From: Sclerotinia nivalis
Taxonomy: Eukaryota > Ascomycota > Leotiomycetes > Helotiales > Sclerotiniaceae
Assembly: GCA_029531795.1 (NCBI GenBank)
Contig: JAPEIS010000008.1
Coordinates: 2,108,001-2,172,000 of the forward strand
DNA: 64,000 bases
Reading direction: 5' to 3'
Within the stretch, counting starts at the first letter, position 1. The number at the start of each line of letters is the position of its first letter. Shown here piece after piece: positions 46,333-59,375 of the stretch. The notes beneath the pieces are model-generated. The model saw only the letters and a list, made by a program, of their open reading frames with translations, had not been told where the DNA came from and searched no databases. The position numbers and the translations under genes were made by a program.

Positions 46333-46367
46333 AGCATAACATAGCATAGCATAGCATAGCATAACAT
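46333..46367. repeat. AGCAT pentanucleotide microsatellite
   Basis: About seven units, with an AACAT variant at each end. Confidence 0.85.
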
Positions 46368-49184
46368 ACATTAGCATGAGCCTCACAGTGCAGATACGAG
46401 AAACAGGCGCGAGAGGGCTAGCGAGGGATGGAAAATAAAATGAGGCCAGAAACTAAATGAGATTGTTTAGGAGTTATATCTAAATGTAATGTAACTGTTT
46501 GAGATCTCTTTTAGACTTGGGGTTCCCTCCTTCACTAACAACTCATCGCATATTCATGATACTATTCCCGTAAACACATGGCTGATGTACATCGTACCTA
46601 GGTAACACACCATCGTGACTAGAAGAACTGATGAACACAACATCTACTAGGATCGACACAGCCGCTATCACAAATCCTACACTCGGGAGTGTAGATGCAA
46701 TCTGAACCAATTTTATCCATTCATCCGTTTCATCCTAACCTCACTTCATTCTACCTGCTTTCTCATTAAAAGGCTCATGCTTGCAAAGGTTAAGAAACGG
46801 CACGCCTTACCCGTTTATCACACCAGATTCGCACGCGAATCCAAATCTATTCTCCTGTACCTATGTGCATTTGTTTCACATAAGTCATATCTAACGACCA
46901 AAAACAGACTCGCTCCCATCCGCCCATCATATCACATCTGTCATCTCATATTATGATATCAACAGTCCCGAAATGCATCCCGAGAGATTAAACTACTCCA
47001 GGGCTGTATGAGATTATCCTCTCTTCCGTTCCTTCGTTTGTTCTTATGCAATTCAGAGTTTGATATTATACGCAACATGTACTCCCTATCTACCCTATAA
47101 CTCCGAGAACATAATGGCCTAATAAATAAACCTCTTAAAGTTCTCAAAGTTCTTAAACTATTTCTCATCCTCATCCACATTCCGTCTACACAATCCATCT
47201 CCCCGAAGCCGCCCAAAAAATACATCAAAATTAAGTATACATCAACCTTCAACGTATAAACCTTTGACCTCGTCCGTTGATCCCGCCCATCAAAGTTTAA
47301 AATAAGAATGACCAATCTTCAAAGCGGGGTTTGAGCTACTAAACCCGCGCTTTGATATGGGATATATTGGATGTATGAAGCTGAAAGCTTGCTCTGACTT
47401 TTACTCTAACTCTTAAATCTTAACTCTATCTTGTTGGCATTGACGTCAGCGGAGCGGATGGACTCCGCATATGAGTAGGCAAGTAGATCGGTGGGCAGAA
47501 TGTCGTTAGGTTTGTATGTGTTACTGTATGTATAATTAGGGTTGTAGGCCGTCAGCACGTGATTCGATCAAATTGGCGGACAAGCCAATCAAGATGATCA
47601 TCAAGTAACCTAATTAAATGAAATAGAATTTCTAGGTTCTCCAAATAAATAATTATAAAAACAAGATCTTATAAAATTTATACTAATTGTTATCTCCTAA
47701 TTATGAATTTTATAGCTCAGAATCACCCCATTCCAGAAGAATAAAATTAATCACTTGACGAATCTATTAATGTCAACTTGTCGTCAGTTGACTTATCTAG
47801 TATTATCTCATCTTTAGTAAGTGATCCTCTTTGGTTGGTAAGATTTTTAAAATGGGATGAGAATCTGTCCATATACGGTGGTAATGAGATGGATTGATGA
47901 ATAATATATCGTTTATACGTTGTACACATAAATACTCCCATCAATCTCCCATTCAAACCGCTTCCTGCTGATATTCCTACAATGCTTTGATCCATTTGTA
48001 TTGATTTATAGTTAATAGTTGTCCCTCTCCAATCCCCAATTCAATATGTATCTCAAATCGAACTACTAGATTACGGATGGAGCTTCGAGTCCGAAACTCC
48101 GAATCGGAATTAGGATCCGGTTTTGACCATCCTCTCCTGGCATTCAAATTTCAATCTAACCTGCTTTACCATCTCATCACCATGCGCATCCCCATCTATC
48201 CATCGGATTCGTATGAGGATGTACCAGGTACATACCGAGGTAATGTGAGATGTGCTGGCCGTTCCCAGAACGTCGGGTCCTGACTACCCAAAAAAAGTTA
48301 TCTACCGGCATATCCCATCCCCAATCCAAGCATTTGATAAACACGCAAGGAAGCAGTCATCATACTCACGGTTTGTGTCTATTATCAAGGATATTCTTCC
48401 AAGGCATAAGTCCGGGTAAATTAAATGCTGTTAATTTAATATCTCATCTGATAACCTTCCTCTCCTAACTCGTTTCTTTCAAACCAATATTCACAATATC
48501 TTGAAACGGACCGCATATCATCCAAATGATCCAATATCATTCCAGACTCGCAGATTTCCAATCTATCAGTCCCGAGTTTGTGGCAGATACAGTGGTAGAA
48601 ACGATAGTATGTCGTACCATCGTATTAGAGGACGCGTGAGCTATTTAAGCACGAACCATACCATAAACCATGAAGATGCGTAATCATTCTGTTTGCCTCT
48701 AGGTACTCAGACCTGTAAATATTATTCTAATTATATTTGGAGGAAGAGTTTTGTCCCGTGTCTACCGGTGTGTTCCACCACACTATTGGAATTAGGTTGA
48801 GGCTCAAGCTTGATGACGGCTTGGGGTGAGGTAATTTATGAGCTTAGTAGGGGATGGTATGCAGGAGCTTCTCTTATTTCCTTTTCTGGGTATGGATAAC
48901 AATTTTTCCGTGATCTGCTTACTTTTATCCCGTCTGTCGACACGTGTATACACATTATCGGTATATCCAACCAAGCACTCTTTTATTAGATTTCTTTTCA
49001 TATTCTCTTCACAACTATTTATTTTCGACCGAAAAATTGAGCGGGTCAAAATGAAGGGGCCATACGCATCCAAACCTTCCACGCAAGCCTCTCCACTCTC
49101 CCCATCAAAAGGCGTTTTCTTAAGCTTCTTGGCACTTTATTCTTCGTATTATGAGTGGGTGTGTCCAGTCGTCAAAGTTTAAGC

Positions 49185-49538
49185 ATGTTTTTAGTCAAGA
49201 AGATAGAGTGTAACAATGTAGATCTTAGTCGGCTCTGGAGAGAACGAATGGACCAATTATATGACTCGAAGAAAGGAGGGAGTGGTAAGCGACGGGAAAT
49301 GCCGTTTGCAATGTCGCTGGTCCTAGGCTGCTTTCAGCCATTGTTCGATTTTGACGACGATGACATGTGAGTTTGCGTGTGTATACACCAGTTCAGCCAA
49401 GTAAGAACAAAACTTACACACAAAAGATCTAGAATCTCCTCACCCCATATCTCATACGCTTCAAGCAGCACCAAGGCAGCCCAAGAACCACCTCTGGTAC
49501 AACATGATTCGAAAAACATCCCCAAATCACAAATTTGA
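49185..49538 (+). CDS. Weak two-exon gene candidate
   Basis: Exon 49185-49366 ends in FDFDDDD and a gtgagt donor; a 60-bp intron (49367-49426, ...aaaag) leads to exon 49427-49538. The product is 97 residues: MFLVKKIECNNVDLSRLW at the start, basic middle (SKKGGSGKRREMP), acidic DFDDDD, and a Ser/Pro-rich tail ending IPKSQI. The perfect donor and frame continuity are the only support. A frame just upstream (49051-49182, MKGPYASKPSTQASPLSP) may be another exon, but I find no good intron to link it. No family recognised. Confidence 0.25.
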
Positions 49539-52500
49539 TAATCACACTTTCTACACAGCCTCTGCCAATTCACCATACGTAAACTCTCTTTCATCCTTAT
49601 CATTCCGCCAAGCATATTTCCCGTCTTCCGTATTCTCCTTATTCAATGAATCTCAAGAATTTCACGAAAAGGCCAAGGATTGCCAAGTAACGCTGTGGCA
49701 CATGAGAGAATTTTAAGGTTAATTTTACTCGAATGAAGGGGAGGGGCTAAACTCTAACTTTAAATGTCTTTTATTCATTTATTTTATTTTTATTTATTCA
49801 TTTATTCATTTATTCTTTTATTCCATCATTTTCGATCTAAGGAATGAAAATGTGAACCAAGCACTTGGGAAATTCTAATAAATGTTTCCTCCGAAGATGC
49901 CGCGCCGCATCATTCATACTTTGAACTTGGAGCTCGGAAAATCCTTCTAAATGATTAATAACACGGTGAGTCGTATACTTGCAGGTAGTAAATATTGTAC
50001 GAATGGAAGTATATCAGTAATCAAACACTCATAATCAACCTGATTCCGATTTCCGATTCCCCGGCAGCACGAGGGTATCACTCAGTATTAGTCGATACAA
50101 CCTTAGCATTTAGAACAGGAAAGATAACGCGATAGACGTCAAACCTTAAGCTTACTCTTGAATTCTTAATTTGATTTGGTGTAACGATGTTCGGGAAGAT
50201 GCTTTCGTGTATTTGTGAGATCTTATGTAGGAAACTTGGATGGGGTGATACAGTTCCGGTGAGAGGAAATAGATGGTTGGAGGACGATTAGGGCTGTAAG
50301 ATTGATAGCTGATAGATGTCCAGATCCGTTGGTTGTTATTTTGTCAAAAGAGTGCCAAGATTACACAGGACGGCGTTGGTGTTTGTGTACCTCAATTGAG
50401 TAATGAAAGGACTTCAGCCGCCAATATAAACGCAATGACGACGGAATTCGTACACTCATTGACTATTTGTGGGCTGCGAGACATGTGCTGTATTTGGATA
50501 TTGGTCTAACCAATAGCCTTCACTCGTTGAGCTCGCTTGATCATCGCTCATCAGTTCACCTTGACCGAGTTATTTTTTCACCACCACTAGCCATCATACT
50601 GACCTTTCAAAACCTCACTCGGGCCAGCATGTGAATAAGGCAGCACATAAACCCATCTTTGACAGTCGGTGTCATGGGCCAGTCAGCAACCCATTAATCC
50701 TCAGTTCCCATCGGTCGAAAGCATCAAAAGCGCATCCCTTAAATCCGATTCGATTATCCGTCCTCGCTCAAATCGCAAAATCCCAAGATTAGGGTCCGCG
50801 GTGGAGACAGATGTCAGCATACATGAACAGTACATGCCTGACATCTCTCATAACCTTTCGTACCGAGCGCACGAATCGCATGCCCCAGCTCACCGAGCGC
50901 TATACATACTTCTGGATAAGCATCGCACATTGCGATTCTTGGCGTCAGCATAGTATACCGTGACACAACAGCCTTGTGTAAAAATCATGACAATATAGCG
51001 AGAGTTTAAATCCATCTTATCTTGTGCCACCATCCATTTATGAGAAAAGAAGGTTAATTAGACGAGAGATGAAATGCTTGTTTGCTTACACGATTCCTTC
51101 AATGCTTACAGCTTGATTCCTTATTGTGTGTACTCCGTATAGTGTATAGATGAATATAACTGCTTCGCACGTTACGACCTCTGTTATTTAAGGTTAATCC
51201 GGTATTTACCCTCACCCTTCTAGCAAATAATCAAAATCAAACAAATAATCAAACAAACGTCCTTTCCTCCCTCCCCTCCACTCTCCTCTCCTCAAACAAA
51301 CCTTACAATTATACTGAAAGTTAGATGCCAATATTTAAATAAAAAACCTAAACCACATAACCAAACCCTAACATCAAACACAAGCATCTATCTACCTACT
51401 GTACTCCAATCCGCATGAAAAGGCATGACATCGCACATCGCACGGCATCGATCATCCAAAAGAAAAAAAGAATAACCTTAAAAATAAACCTAAAAATCTT
51501 CCCTTCTCCCTGCCATCTTGGCATCTATATGCCACATCCTTACATCTTATTCTCAAGCTCCGAGATTGATGTATGTATCACATACCACTCACCTCTCTAA
51601 ATTCACATTCCTAACAAACAACAATATTCATTCCTCTCATCATTATCAAAAACTCACTTCCTCAAGTGCCAATCCAACTGATTTAAGCAAACATTCCAAC
51701 AAGCTTAATTATTCCAGTAGGTAAAATTCCCAGTCCAGATGCATTTACATGATTACATTCAAACCCAACCCCCTGACCTAACATTAAATCCCACCCCAAC
51801 CACAAATAAACCTCTCCTCTCGTTAAATCGTTAAAGATGACGCCTTGCCAAGTGCAAAGAAAAAAGAAAGAAAAGGAAAAGAATTTAATCCTGGTAGGCC
51901 GCGTCATCTTCCTTTATTTTTTGAAATTGGTGAAATGATGATTCGTGGGCGTGTCATGAGGGGTAGTTGTGGGGCCTGAGGTTGGTGCGTGGTGGTGAGT
52001 AGTATTGCGATATTATAGTGTGTGTAGGTAGGGTTTTGGGAGTGGGGGGTTGCATTGTAGGGGGTTAGGGGGGAATGAGAGGTTTTGGGGGATTTGGGAG
52101 ATTTGGGGTGAGTGGGAGATTTTGGAGGAGGGGGAGAGAGGAGAAGGAAGAGGAAAGGGAAAATATTTGTTGGGAGTGGAATGAAGTGAAAGGGTTGCGA
52201 ATACTGGTGATGGGTTCCGGGAGATGAAGGGATTTGTCTATTATACAGCGTAATTAGATGGATGTTGATGAATGGGATCTGTATCAATGCGCGGCTTGAT
52301 ATGCTATAGGTACTCTCAGAGAGGAGGAAGCACTCCAGTAACCAAAATCACAAGCCCTCTCTCCGAGACCCTGGATTCTGAGTTAAAGAAACAGTGAATC
52401 ACATCACATCACATCACACACAGATACGAATCCAAATGCCAAAAGGAAATAACTAGTGCAAATAATTCCATGATAACAAGCATTTGACTTACTCTGTGCT

Positions 52501-52562
52501 CACTCACATTATATCTCAATTACTTAGAAAGTAATGATTTGGATGGATTCAAGGACTGCATT

Positions 52563-52593
52563 TATTCATTCATTCATTCATTCATTCATTCAT
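52563..52593. repeat. TTCA tetranucleotide microsatellite
   Basis: About seven to eight perfect units. Confidence 0.9.
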
Positions 52594-53737
52594 CCCGTCC
52601 ATATCCTCCTTCCTTTTCAATATCCTTTCGACCCAACTTCCATGGAGTACATTCAACTAAACCAGACTATTATCGTGCATTAGAGTGTCGGCTGAGCCAG
52701 TGCTCACTATTCAGTGCTTACTCGAGCTTTGTCTTCGTCAAATCGGTAATAGGGATGGATTCATCAGACTGATGATTCATAGAGTGCGCTACTATTTGTT
52801 AATTCCATGGGTGTAGGGTGATGTACTGTTGCGTATGATATTGGAGGCAAGATGGATGCATGGGAGTGATGAGCTGCGGAATGTTTTTTGCGTATGGTAT
52901 TGGATACTGGCATATAGACTATTTGAACTACTTTGAGCCAAATGGTAACTTTGAGCCCAGATATCTGAACCATTCCGCCATGGTGAAACCAACATTGACA
53001 TCTTATCTTCCACATCGACACGTCACAGTCCGAACATTAGTGACGTAAGACGACGTGCTCAAAACACTTCCGCAATCCCACTGTCCCCTTCTTAGTAAGT
53101 GGAAAATCCTAATCGCACGTTCGAAGCTCGAGCGTACCTATCAAGTGGCATTTCACCGGAAGAATACCCCCGCGCACATTCCCGCGATCTTCTAATTGTA
53201 GTGGCCATAAAACATATAGTCTAACCGCATTGTATTTTTAGAGGCAATGCTTGTTATGTTTAAATGGTAATGATGGGTCTGTGGTTTGAGGCTGAAAACG
53301 AGAGGCCTATAATTGATTTTTGCGGATCATGGTGATGGCCTAAGGTGGTCAATGGGGAGGCCAAAGATATATCTCAGTGTGGTTCCGTTAATGAAAAAGT
53401 TGAAGTGAACAGTCATTATCGAGACGATAGAGTTTTGCTGGGCATCACACCTTCAACTTGTTCTTTTCGTGGGAAGAGATTGTAATTATACCATGGTTTT
53501 TTGCAACCGCTCCGTTCGAATTTCCCTCTGTCCTTCAAAGAAGAGGGAAGTTTCACCGCCTCTTGACGAGGCCACTACTGCCAACCCTGGAGATATTTGC
53601 TGCATATCATATCTTTCACTTTACTCACTGCCTAGGCCTGACTGGGAAGTGACGCTATCTGACCTGTGTCTAGGAGAATGGCCTCCACTTGTCCCACCAA
53701 AGGAATTATTGATCAATGGCTGTGATTCCTCGAGCGT

Positions 53738-55664
53738 TCAAACTAGAGTTAAGTCCTCAAATTCAATGTCTTTGAACCATTCCCATTCAGTAGGAGCAAT
53801 CACGCCTACTCGAATATATTCTTTACTACTTTCTTCGAATACCTGAAGAACCAAACCCACATTCGTCCGGCCCAAGCTCAGAAGGTAAAGATTTACTGGT
53901 GGTTGAGGTAAATGGTCAAAGATAACTCGTAATGATTCGCCATCAATTGAATAATCGCCAGCTTTAGATCGTCGCAGTTGAAGCAGTTGTCCGCGAAGAT
54001 ATATCCTCCCTGAGACTAGAGTACCACGAGGATCTCTTCCCTCTGGAATAATACTAACATGTAAGATTTCCGGGTCGCTAAATCGCGAATCTACCGGTAC
54101 ATGAACGAATTGCCCTCGTTTAGTTCTCGATTCGAAAACTCGGTCTTCCCTAATGAGTCCATATGTTATTGAAACATCCATTTTGGCCCATGACCATGAA
54201 GGCCCATAATGAATCGCACTTTGCTTTCCAGTGCGGTTTGATGACCATTTCCAACACAAGCCTCTCACAAGATCCTTTCGCCAAAGTCCTGCTACATATT
54301 CATCATCCAAAAGATATGCAAATTCGAGAGCGAGACCAGAAAGTGCCGGGAACTTGTCAGTGCGATGTGTGAGTTGACGGCTGTTATAATCCTGTACCAT
54401 CTTTCGCCATAGTTCATAATACTTTTCAGTTGCCAAATCATGGTGCGGTGCAGTAACGCTACCACTGTGAATTTTGTCGAGACACCGTACACTCGAGTTC
54501 AAGAAATATCGTGATAGACTAGATTTCAAAACCCATTGGTTACTATCCAATTCATGATTATGATCGGATGTACGAGCCTCTCGGCACTCGAAGAGCAAAG
54601 TGTGTTTAGTGAAATGCAACATCCTGGGTGAAAGTTCCCGTTCCTGTAGGGTCCAACTTCTTCGGCTTAATGTACTTTTATTAAAAAGACTGTCCCATCC
54701 GGGAAAAGAGAATTTGAAGAGAACTCCAGGTGCGTTAGGGGTTGGAGGAAGCAACGGTAACTCGCTATGTAATGCAAAGAGTCCTTCTTCACAGTTGCTT
54801 GCTGCGGTTGCTGAGATCGTGCAGTAAGCATGAGAGTAAATTTTCCCCATCTTAGCCGATTCTTGTTGCCAGTCTTGCGAAGAATCTTGAATAATGCACA
54901 AGGAGTCAATCCATAAATATTGTAGTCCAAGTCGTCTAGTAAAAGTGATTGCATCGCGAAATGTTCTAGGCAATGTCTTGAATGGGATGGAGACCAAGCG
55001 CCGCTGGAGTGTTTTGTTCTTCGTTGTTGCAGCCTCTGGCATTTCGTTTCCCCAACAATGTGTCAGCGCAAGATACTTTGAATAAGCATCATTACCCTGC
55101 TCTGTCTCCACTAGCCGAGGTGATATGCCGTACTTTCGAACGTCTATAAGCCGACGAGGTCGAAACCCAGTATCGTAATTTATATTACAGTACACATGTT
55201 CATGACTACAGGTACTAATCCATGATGACACGAGAGAGGTAATGTTCTGATTTCTGGGGAATAAAACGCTGGAGTATAAACCGTCTGGAATATGTGAGAT
55301 GGGAGCGCGGAGAGTCCATTGTATAGGGAAAGGTTGGCTGGTGTCAAGAAAGGATCCTCATACCCGTAGTTTCCACGTCAAACAGACAAGATTGTCCATC
55401 CCGTCCCACTTGGTAGGAAATAAGATTTTGATGAGGACTTGACGCTCCCAGCTGTTGATTGACTTTTAAATAAGTTTTGTGGTCTTCGTTCCGCTGAGGA
55501 ACGGAGGCGATGGCACTATGAAAAAGAGCACAGATGTGGCAGCCGTTTGTTGCGGATGTCTCGAGACCTTTCACTGAAAGATGATGGACATGTGAAAACT
55601 CTCCAATATATTTATTGAGAAAGGGTTCCAAGGGTATTGCAAGGCACATCTCACAAATCCCCAT
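53738..55664 (-). CDS. HET-domain protein
   Basis: Fungal HET proteins act in heterokaryon incompatibility and other non-self-triggered cell death; the trigger here is unknown. Exons 55664-55364 and 55284-53738 give 615 residues; the intron is gtatga..cag, 79 bp. N-terminus MGICEMCLAIPL with CxxC, then a second CxxC in NGCHICALF, a frequent lead-in of HET proteins. The HET domain is about residues 175-330: YLALTHCWGNE (motif 1), LQYLWIDSLCIIQDSSQDW and SHAYCTISATAA (motif 2), RSWTLQERELSPRMLHF (motif 3). The long C-terminal region has GPSWSWAKMD, a frequent HET-protein tail motif. No NACHT, WD or other repeat partner domain is seen. The exact acceptor of the intron is chosen on frame and is the least sure part. 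Confidence 0.85.
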
Positions 55665-56215
55665 GGCGCGGGGTTGTACCGTACAAGGCCACTTTGAGAT
55701 TCTTCGGATGTAATGTTATTGCAGATAGATCTTTAGAAACAAGAATGAAAGATTGGCAAGCGTGGCATGATAAGTGGGGTAAATTTCACACGTGATATTG
55801 TTGTGAGCTTCATGTGAAATGGATGCTTGATATTGAAGTAGTAAAATGTGATTTGCCCGTGAATATTGATGACATATCGGCAGTTCCAAAGATATGGTAG
55901 TGAAAATCATTCAATGGGAGTACTCGGTAGTTGGGACTACAAATTAGCCATTGTTCGGTTAAGGTGCGAATTTGACCATTCTGGTATATGGAAGGTGCAT
56001 TGGTGCCATTATCAATTATGATACAAAGCTCTTTCCATATCTCATACACGTTGACAAGCTAGTAACTCGGGGTTGCCGAATGGTATGGTTGCTTTTTCAG
56101 AATTTGTTTTTTGAACTTCATAATTCGTATTAGCGGACTCAATACCTAGAAATATCATAACCTATAACCATTTGTCTTTTTACGCCCCTTCCTATATTCC
56201 TATAACATCATCAAA
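55665..56215. other. Divergent intergenic region
   Basis: 551 bp between the HET gene and the disordered-protein gene; it should hold both promoters. Nothing else seen. Confidence 0.5.
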
Positions 56216-58348
56216 ATGAGCTGGCACAATGATTCTTCTTACTCGCGGCATGAGTTTTCCAGTAGGGCCACTACACCCTCGAGCTCATCCTTTGCCTCTA
56301 ATTTCTTCCGACGGGCCCGCCGAGCTTCTCTTACAAGGAATAACAGAAAGTCTGTATCTTTCGCAGATCCTTTAGAGGCAGAGAGATCCAAAGACAATAG
56401 CTCCGAGAATAGTCAAGTATTATATATGGCAGATTCGAAACGACCACTACGTCCTCAACGACCGGAACTACAGCGTCGATCTTTGTCGACTATGAGTAAT
56501 AGTTCTCTCGGAACTCTCGGTGAAAATTGGGACAGCGAAATTAATTCCGATATAGACAGCGAAGCTGAGGAGGTATCTTGGGATATCATCAACAAAGAAG
56601 TACAAGAATGGCAATATGTTTGTCGTACTGGTAGACCATTCTGGTGGTCACCGGAGTTCAAAAGTAATCGTATGTCCACTTTATCTCCGAAGAACCTTAG
56701 AGAAGTCAGCACGCGTGCTTGGTTGAGAGGGGTCACAGATGACTCAAGACCACACCTGAAGAAACGTTATCCTACTATGGACGATAGCAATTTTGGAGAT
56801 TCCAGTGACGTACAAGAACTTGCAAAAGTGATTGCTGTCCAACTTCTCGGATCTTGTTTTACTTTAGCACCCGAGTACCTTCTCGCTCTTCCATCAAGTC
56901 CCACATCATACAACAGAAAAGGAGACACGAAATTACCGGATTCAAGAATGATCAGTTCCTTGCGTATGCACACACAATTTCGATATTCACCCTGCTTTGG
57001 GCACCAAGCACGAAGCACCTCTCCAATACAGCCATGGGATTGTGGTGGATACGACGGTTCATCGACTTACTCGTCCTCACCTCCAGGTACGAGTGGTGTT
57101 GTTACGCCGCAGATTATCACGTCAGAGCCTACCAGAAGGCGAATTAGATTAAAGAAAGCCCACAGAGCGCTGCATGTCTCAGAGCAATTGGCAAATGATT
57201 GCGATGTTGGTAGTCATAGAAGTGATTACTTTATGAGCGGCAATTCCACGTTTAATGACAAAGCTGCAACCTCGATGGGCCAGAAACTGAGGAACGGCCA
57301 TGCCATCGAGTGTGGAAAAGCGTCAAATACACTACACGTGTCTGGGGCGGATAGCCGAAGACACAACTCAAGGCCTTCAATGACCAGAGATCAACCAGAA
57401 GCGATGCCACCAGCAGCGGCCGATGATGCGAACATCGACACGTCGAAAACTTATCGAGGAGTACGGCCTACTCTTCCACCGAGGACCAACTATCGTCTAC
57501 AGCCAGTCCTCAGGTCAGAACCGCATCCTGTATTCGTGCAGCCCGTGAGAGAGCTCGTAGTAAAGAGGTGGAAGTCAATCCGACGTCAATTTGGAGGTAG
57601 TTTGCAAAATTCCTTGCCAACAAGGGCATCTAGAAATGTCGAGTCCGACTCAGAAAGTGATGCAACGAGTTCCGCACTCAGCACTGATGCAAGGGCACGG
57701 AGACGCCGAGCTCAGGAGAGGGGAGACATTCATAGCGCCGGTGGTGATGATAGCCCACGCTATAACACTCCAATAAGTGGTACTATGACACCTATGACGC
57801 CTATGTCACCTTTTATGATTCCAACCACGCCCCCTGCGACTCCTATAACCCCTTCATTACCAGGTCTAAGACCGATGTCTCCTTTCTTTAGAGGAGATAC
57901 CATGACAGCCGTCGCATCTTTTCTAGCCGATGCACGTCAAGCGGAACACATCATCAGCCCGCCGGATTCGTTTAAGGACACAGGTGGCTATGTTTCGCCA
58001 AACATGATAAGAACCGAACACGCCGCGGGTGCAATGTTCATTCAATCGAGGTCAAATTCTCAACCGCCCCTTGAGCCAATAGTCGGTTCATATCGCGTGA
58101 GACGAACGAGTATGTTATCGGAGGTGTGCATTCCGGAAGACTTTAACGACGACGGAACCTTGAAGCTTGATGAAGAAAAGCAATTTCAAGGACCTCAGTT
58201 GGCAAGGGCAAATTCAAGCGGAACTCAGATATTTAGACCCAATAGTGACGGGATCGAACTCGACGGAATGCCGGTTGGCCCTGGAAAGGAATTTTGGGAC
58301 GGACCAGTCGACAATTCAGGGAAACGGAGGGAAAGGACCTATCTGTAA
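56216..58348 (+). CDS. Uncharacterised large disordered fungal protein
   Basis: One exon, 710 residues from ATG 56216. The N-terminus is basic and Ser-rich (ATTPSSSSFASNFFRRARRA, SVSFADPLEAERSK). One ordered patch at about residues 120-240 holds SWDIINKEVQEWQYVCRTG, RPFWWSPEFKSN, VSTRAWLRGVTDDSRPHLKK and QELAKVIAVQLLGSCFTLAPEYL. The rest is Ser/Thr/Pro/Arg-rich with a TPMTPMSPF / TPPATPITPS run at about 525-545, which are many possible proline-directed phosphorylation sites. No transmembrane segment or signal peptide. I do not recognise the family. The ordered Trp-rich patch is the part to use for homology. Confidence 0.8.
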   Translation: MSWHNDSSYSRHEFSSRATTPSSSSFASNFFRRARRASLTRNNRKSVSFADPLEAERSKDNSSENSQVLYMADSKRPLRPQRPELQRRSLSTMSNSSLGTLGENWDSEINSDIDSEAEEVSWDIINKEVQEWQYVCRTGRPFWWSPEFKSNRMSTLSPKNLREVSTRAWLRGVTDDSRPHLKKRYPTMDDSNFGDSSDVQELAKVIAVQLLGSCFTLAPEYLLALPSSPTSYNRKGDTKLPDSRMISSLRMHTQFRYSPCFGHQARSTSPIQPWDCGGYDGSSTYSSSPPGTSGVVTPQIITSEPTRRRIRLKKAHRALHVSEQLANDCDVGSHRSDYFMSGNSTFNDKAATSMGQKLRNGHAIECGKASNTLHVSGADSRRHNSRPSMTRDQPEAMPPAAADDANIDTSKTYRGVRPTLPPRTNYRLQPVLRSEPHPVFVQPVRELVVKRWKSIRRQFGGSLQNSLPTRASRNVESDSESDATSSALSTDARARRRRAQERGDIHSAGGDDSPRYNTPISGTMTPMTPMSPFMIPTTPPATPITPSLPGLRPMSPFFRGDTMTAVASFLADARQAEHIISPPDSFKDTGGYVSPNMIRTEHAAGAMFIQSRSNSQPPLEPIVGSYRVRRTSMLSEVCIPEDFNDDGTLKLDEEKQFQGPQLARANSSGTQIFRPNSDGIELDGMPVGPGKEFWDGPVDNSGKRRERTYL

Positions 58349-58630
58349 GGCTAGAAAAGGGTGGGTGATTCCTATATTGTAATTAACAGTCAATTGAACA
58401 AACAAACCGTTGGTCGAAAGGAAAATAACAAAATTGGAATAATAAATCATTGAACCTGCCTGGGTATCGCTGTATTCTTTTGTTACAATACAATGTCTGT
58501 ACTGCCGCCGTGTATCGATAATAGTACAAATGTAGGTAGTGCCAAATTCCACAACGCCGCCAGATCTTTAATTCCTGTCTATACGCCTAGATCCGAATCC
58601 AAATCAAAAACCGATAGTATCCTCTATTCT

Positions 58631-59375
58631 TCAACCAGGGTTGGTATTCTCATCTGCCGTCATTCCCATTCCAACCATCTCATAATCCCCTGCGCCATCT
58701 CTTCCCCTGCCCCTCCCTTTCCCTCTTCCATAACCTTGTTCTACATCCCCAGTATCCTGCGCGTCTTCTCCTTCCATGCCTGTGCTGATATCTCTTGCCA
58801 TACCAGTATTGTCTGTAACAGTATTCGAAATATTCTGGGTAGTATTTGAACTCGAACCAAAGTTTATAGGTCGCAGTTCTCTCCATTGACAACTCCATAT
58901 GCCTAAAAAGGTCATAAGGGACGCGGATGCAAATTGTAGAGCCCACCAGAGCCAGTTGCGAGGGATGGAGTGCGAGTAAAAGGATGTAATTAGGAGATGC
59001 AGGAAATGGATGGTAATGGCAAAATCGGGGATTAATTTTGAGCGTGAAACAAGGAGGAGAAGGGAGATAACTCTGTTGATTTGTGTTAGTTTCATTAAGG
59101 AGGAATTAATGCAAGATGAGAACAAACCCTATAAAACTATTCAACAACCAAACAAATCCTAACATCCACCCCACCGTTGTATCACCCCTCAGACTTCTCC
59201 AGCTTAACACCATGTCGAAAGAAAAAGCTCCCCCAGCAACCAGTGCGGTAAAGAGTATCAGCGCCGTACCGATGACATACCAAAGAACTTGGAGGATTAG
59301 AATCTGGCTGAGGATCTTTAGAGGTGGGAGCTCGGCAATAGCGCCAGCGCGCGGTGGTCTTCTTCGTCGTGCCAT
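58631..59375 (-). CDS. SYS1: Sys1 Golgi integral membrane protein
   Basis: Golgi membrane receptor that recruits the Arl3 GTPase and so supports trans-Golgi/endosome traffic. Exons 59375-59128 and 59072-58631 give 229 residues, with an intron of 55 bp (gtttgt..cag, branch ctaac). Four hydrophobic segments: KILSQILILQVLWYVIGTAL, LFTALVAGGAFSFDMVLSW, WMLGFVWLLNSFIGVISLLL and ALQFASASLMTFLGIW. Family signatures SWRSLRGDTTVGW, SRSKLIPDFAITIHFLHL and IWSCQWRELRPINFG are all present. Splicing at gg|gtttgt gives SFIGVISLLLLVSRSK, which matches the family; reading through would stop at once. The tail after residue 165 is Gly/Arg-rich and acidic and is species-variable. Confidence 0.92.

Larger units (their letters stand above)
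42280..53737. other. 11.5-kb gene-poor region
   Basis: I see no known gene. Contents: the WOPR gene 5' region, an AT-rich patch at 44900-45200 and another at 47600-47760, simple repeats at 46333-46367, 49770-49820 and 52563-52593, and one weak two-exon candidate at 49185-49538. Many short frames exist but none reads like a known family. Confidence 0.5.

Noticed and set aside
47747..47995. 82-residue minus-strand frame
   Set aside because: Looks vaguely protein-like but has no family pattern, no splice partner and lies in AT-rich DNA.
51904..52287. Pro-rich 127-residue minus-strand frame
   Set aside because: It is the complement of G-rich simple sequence; no domain and skewed composition.
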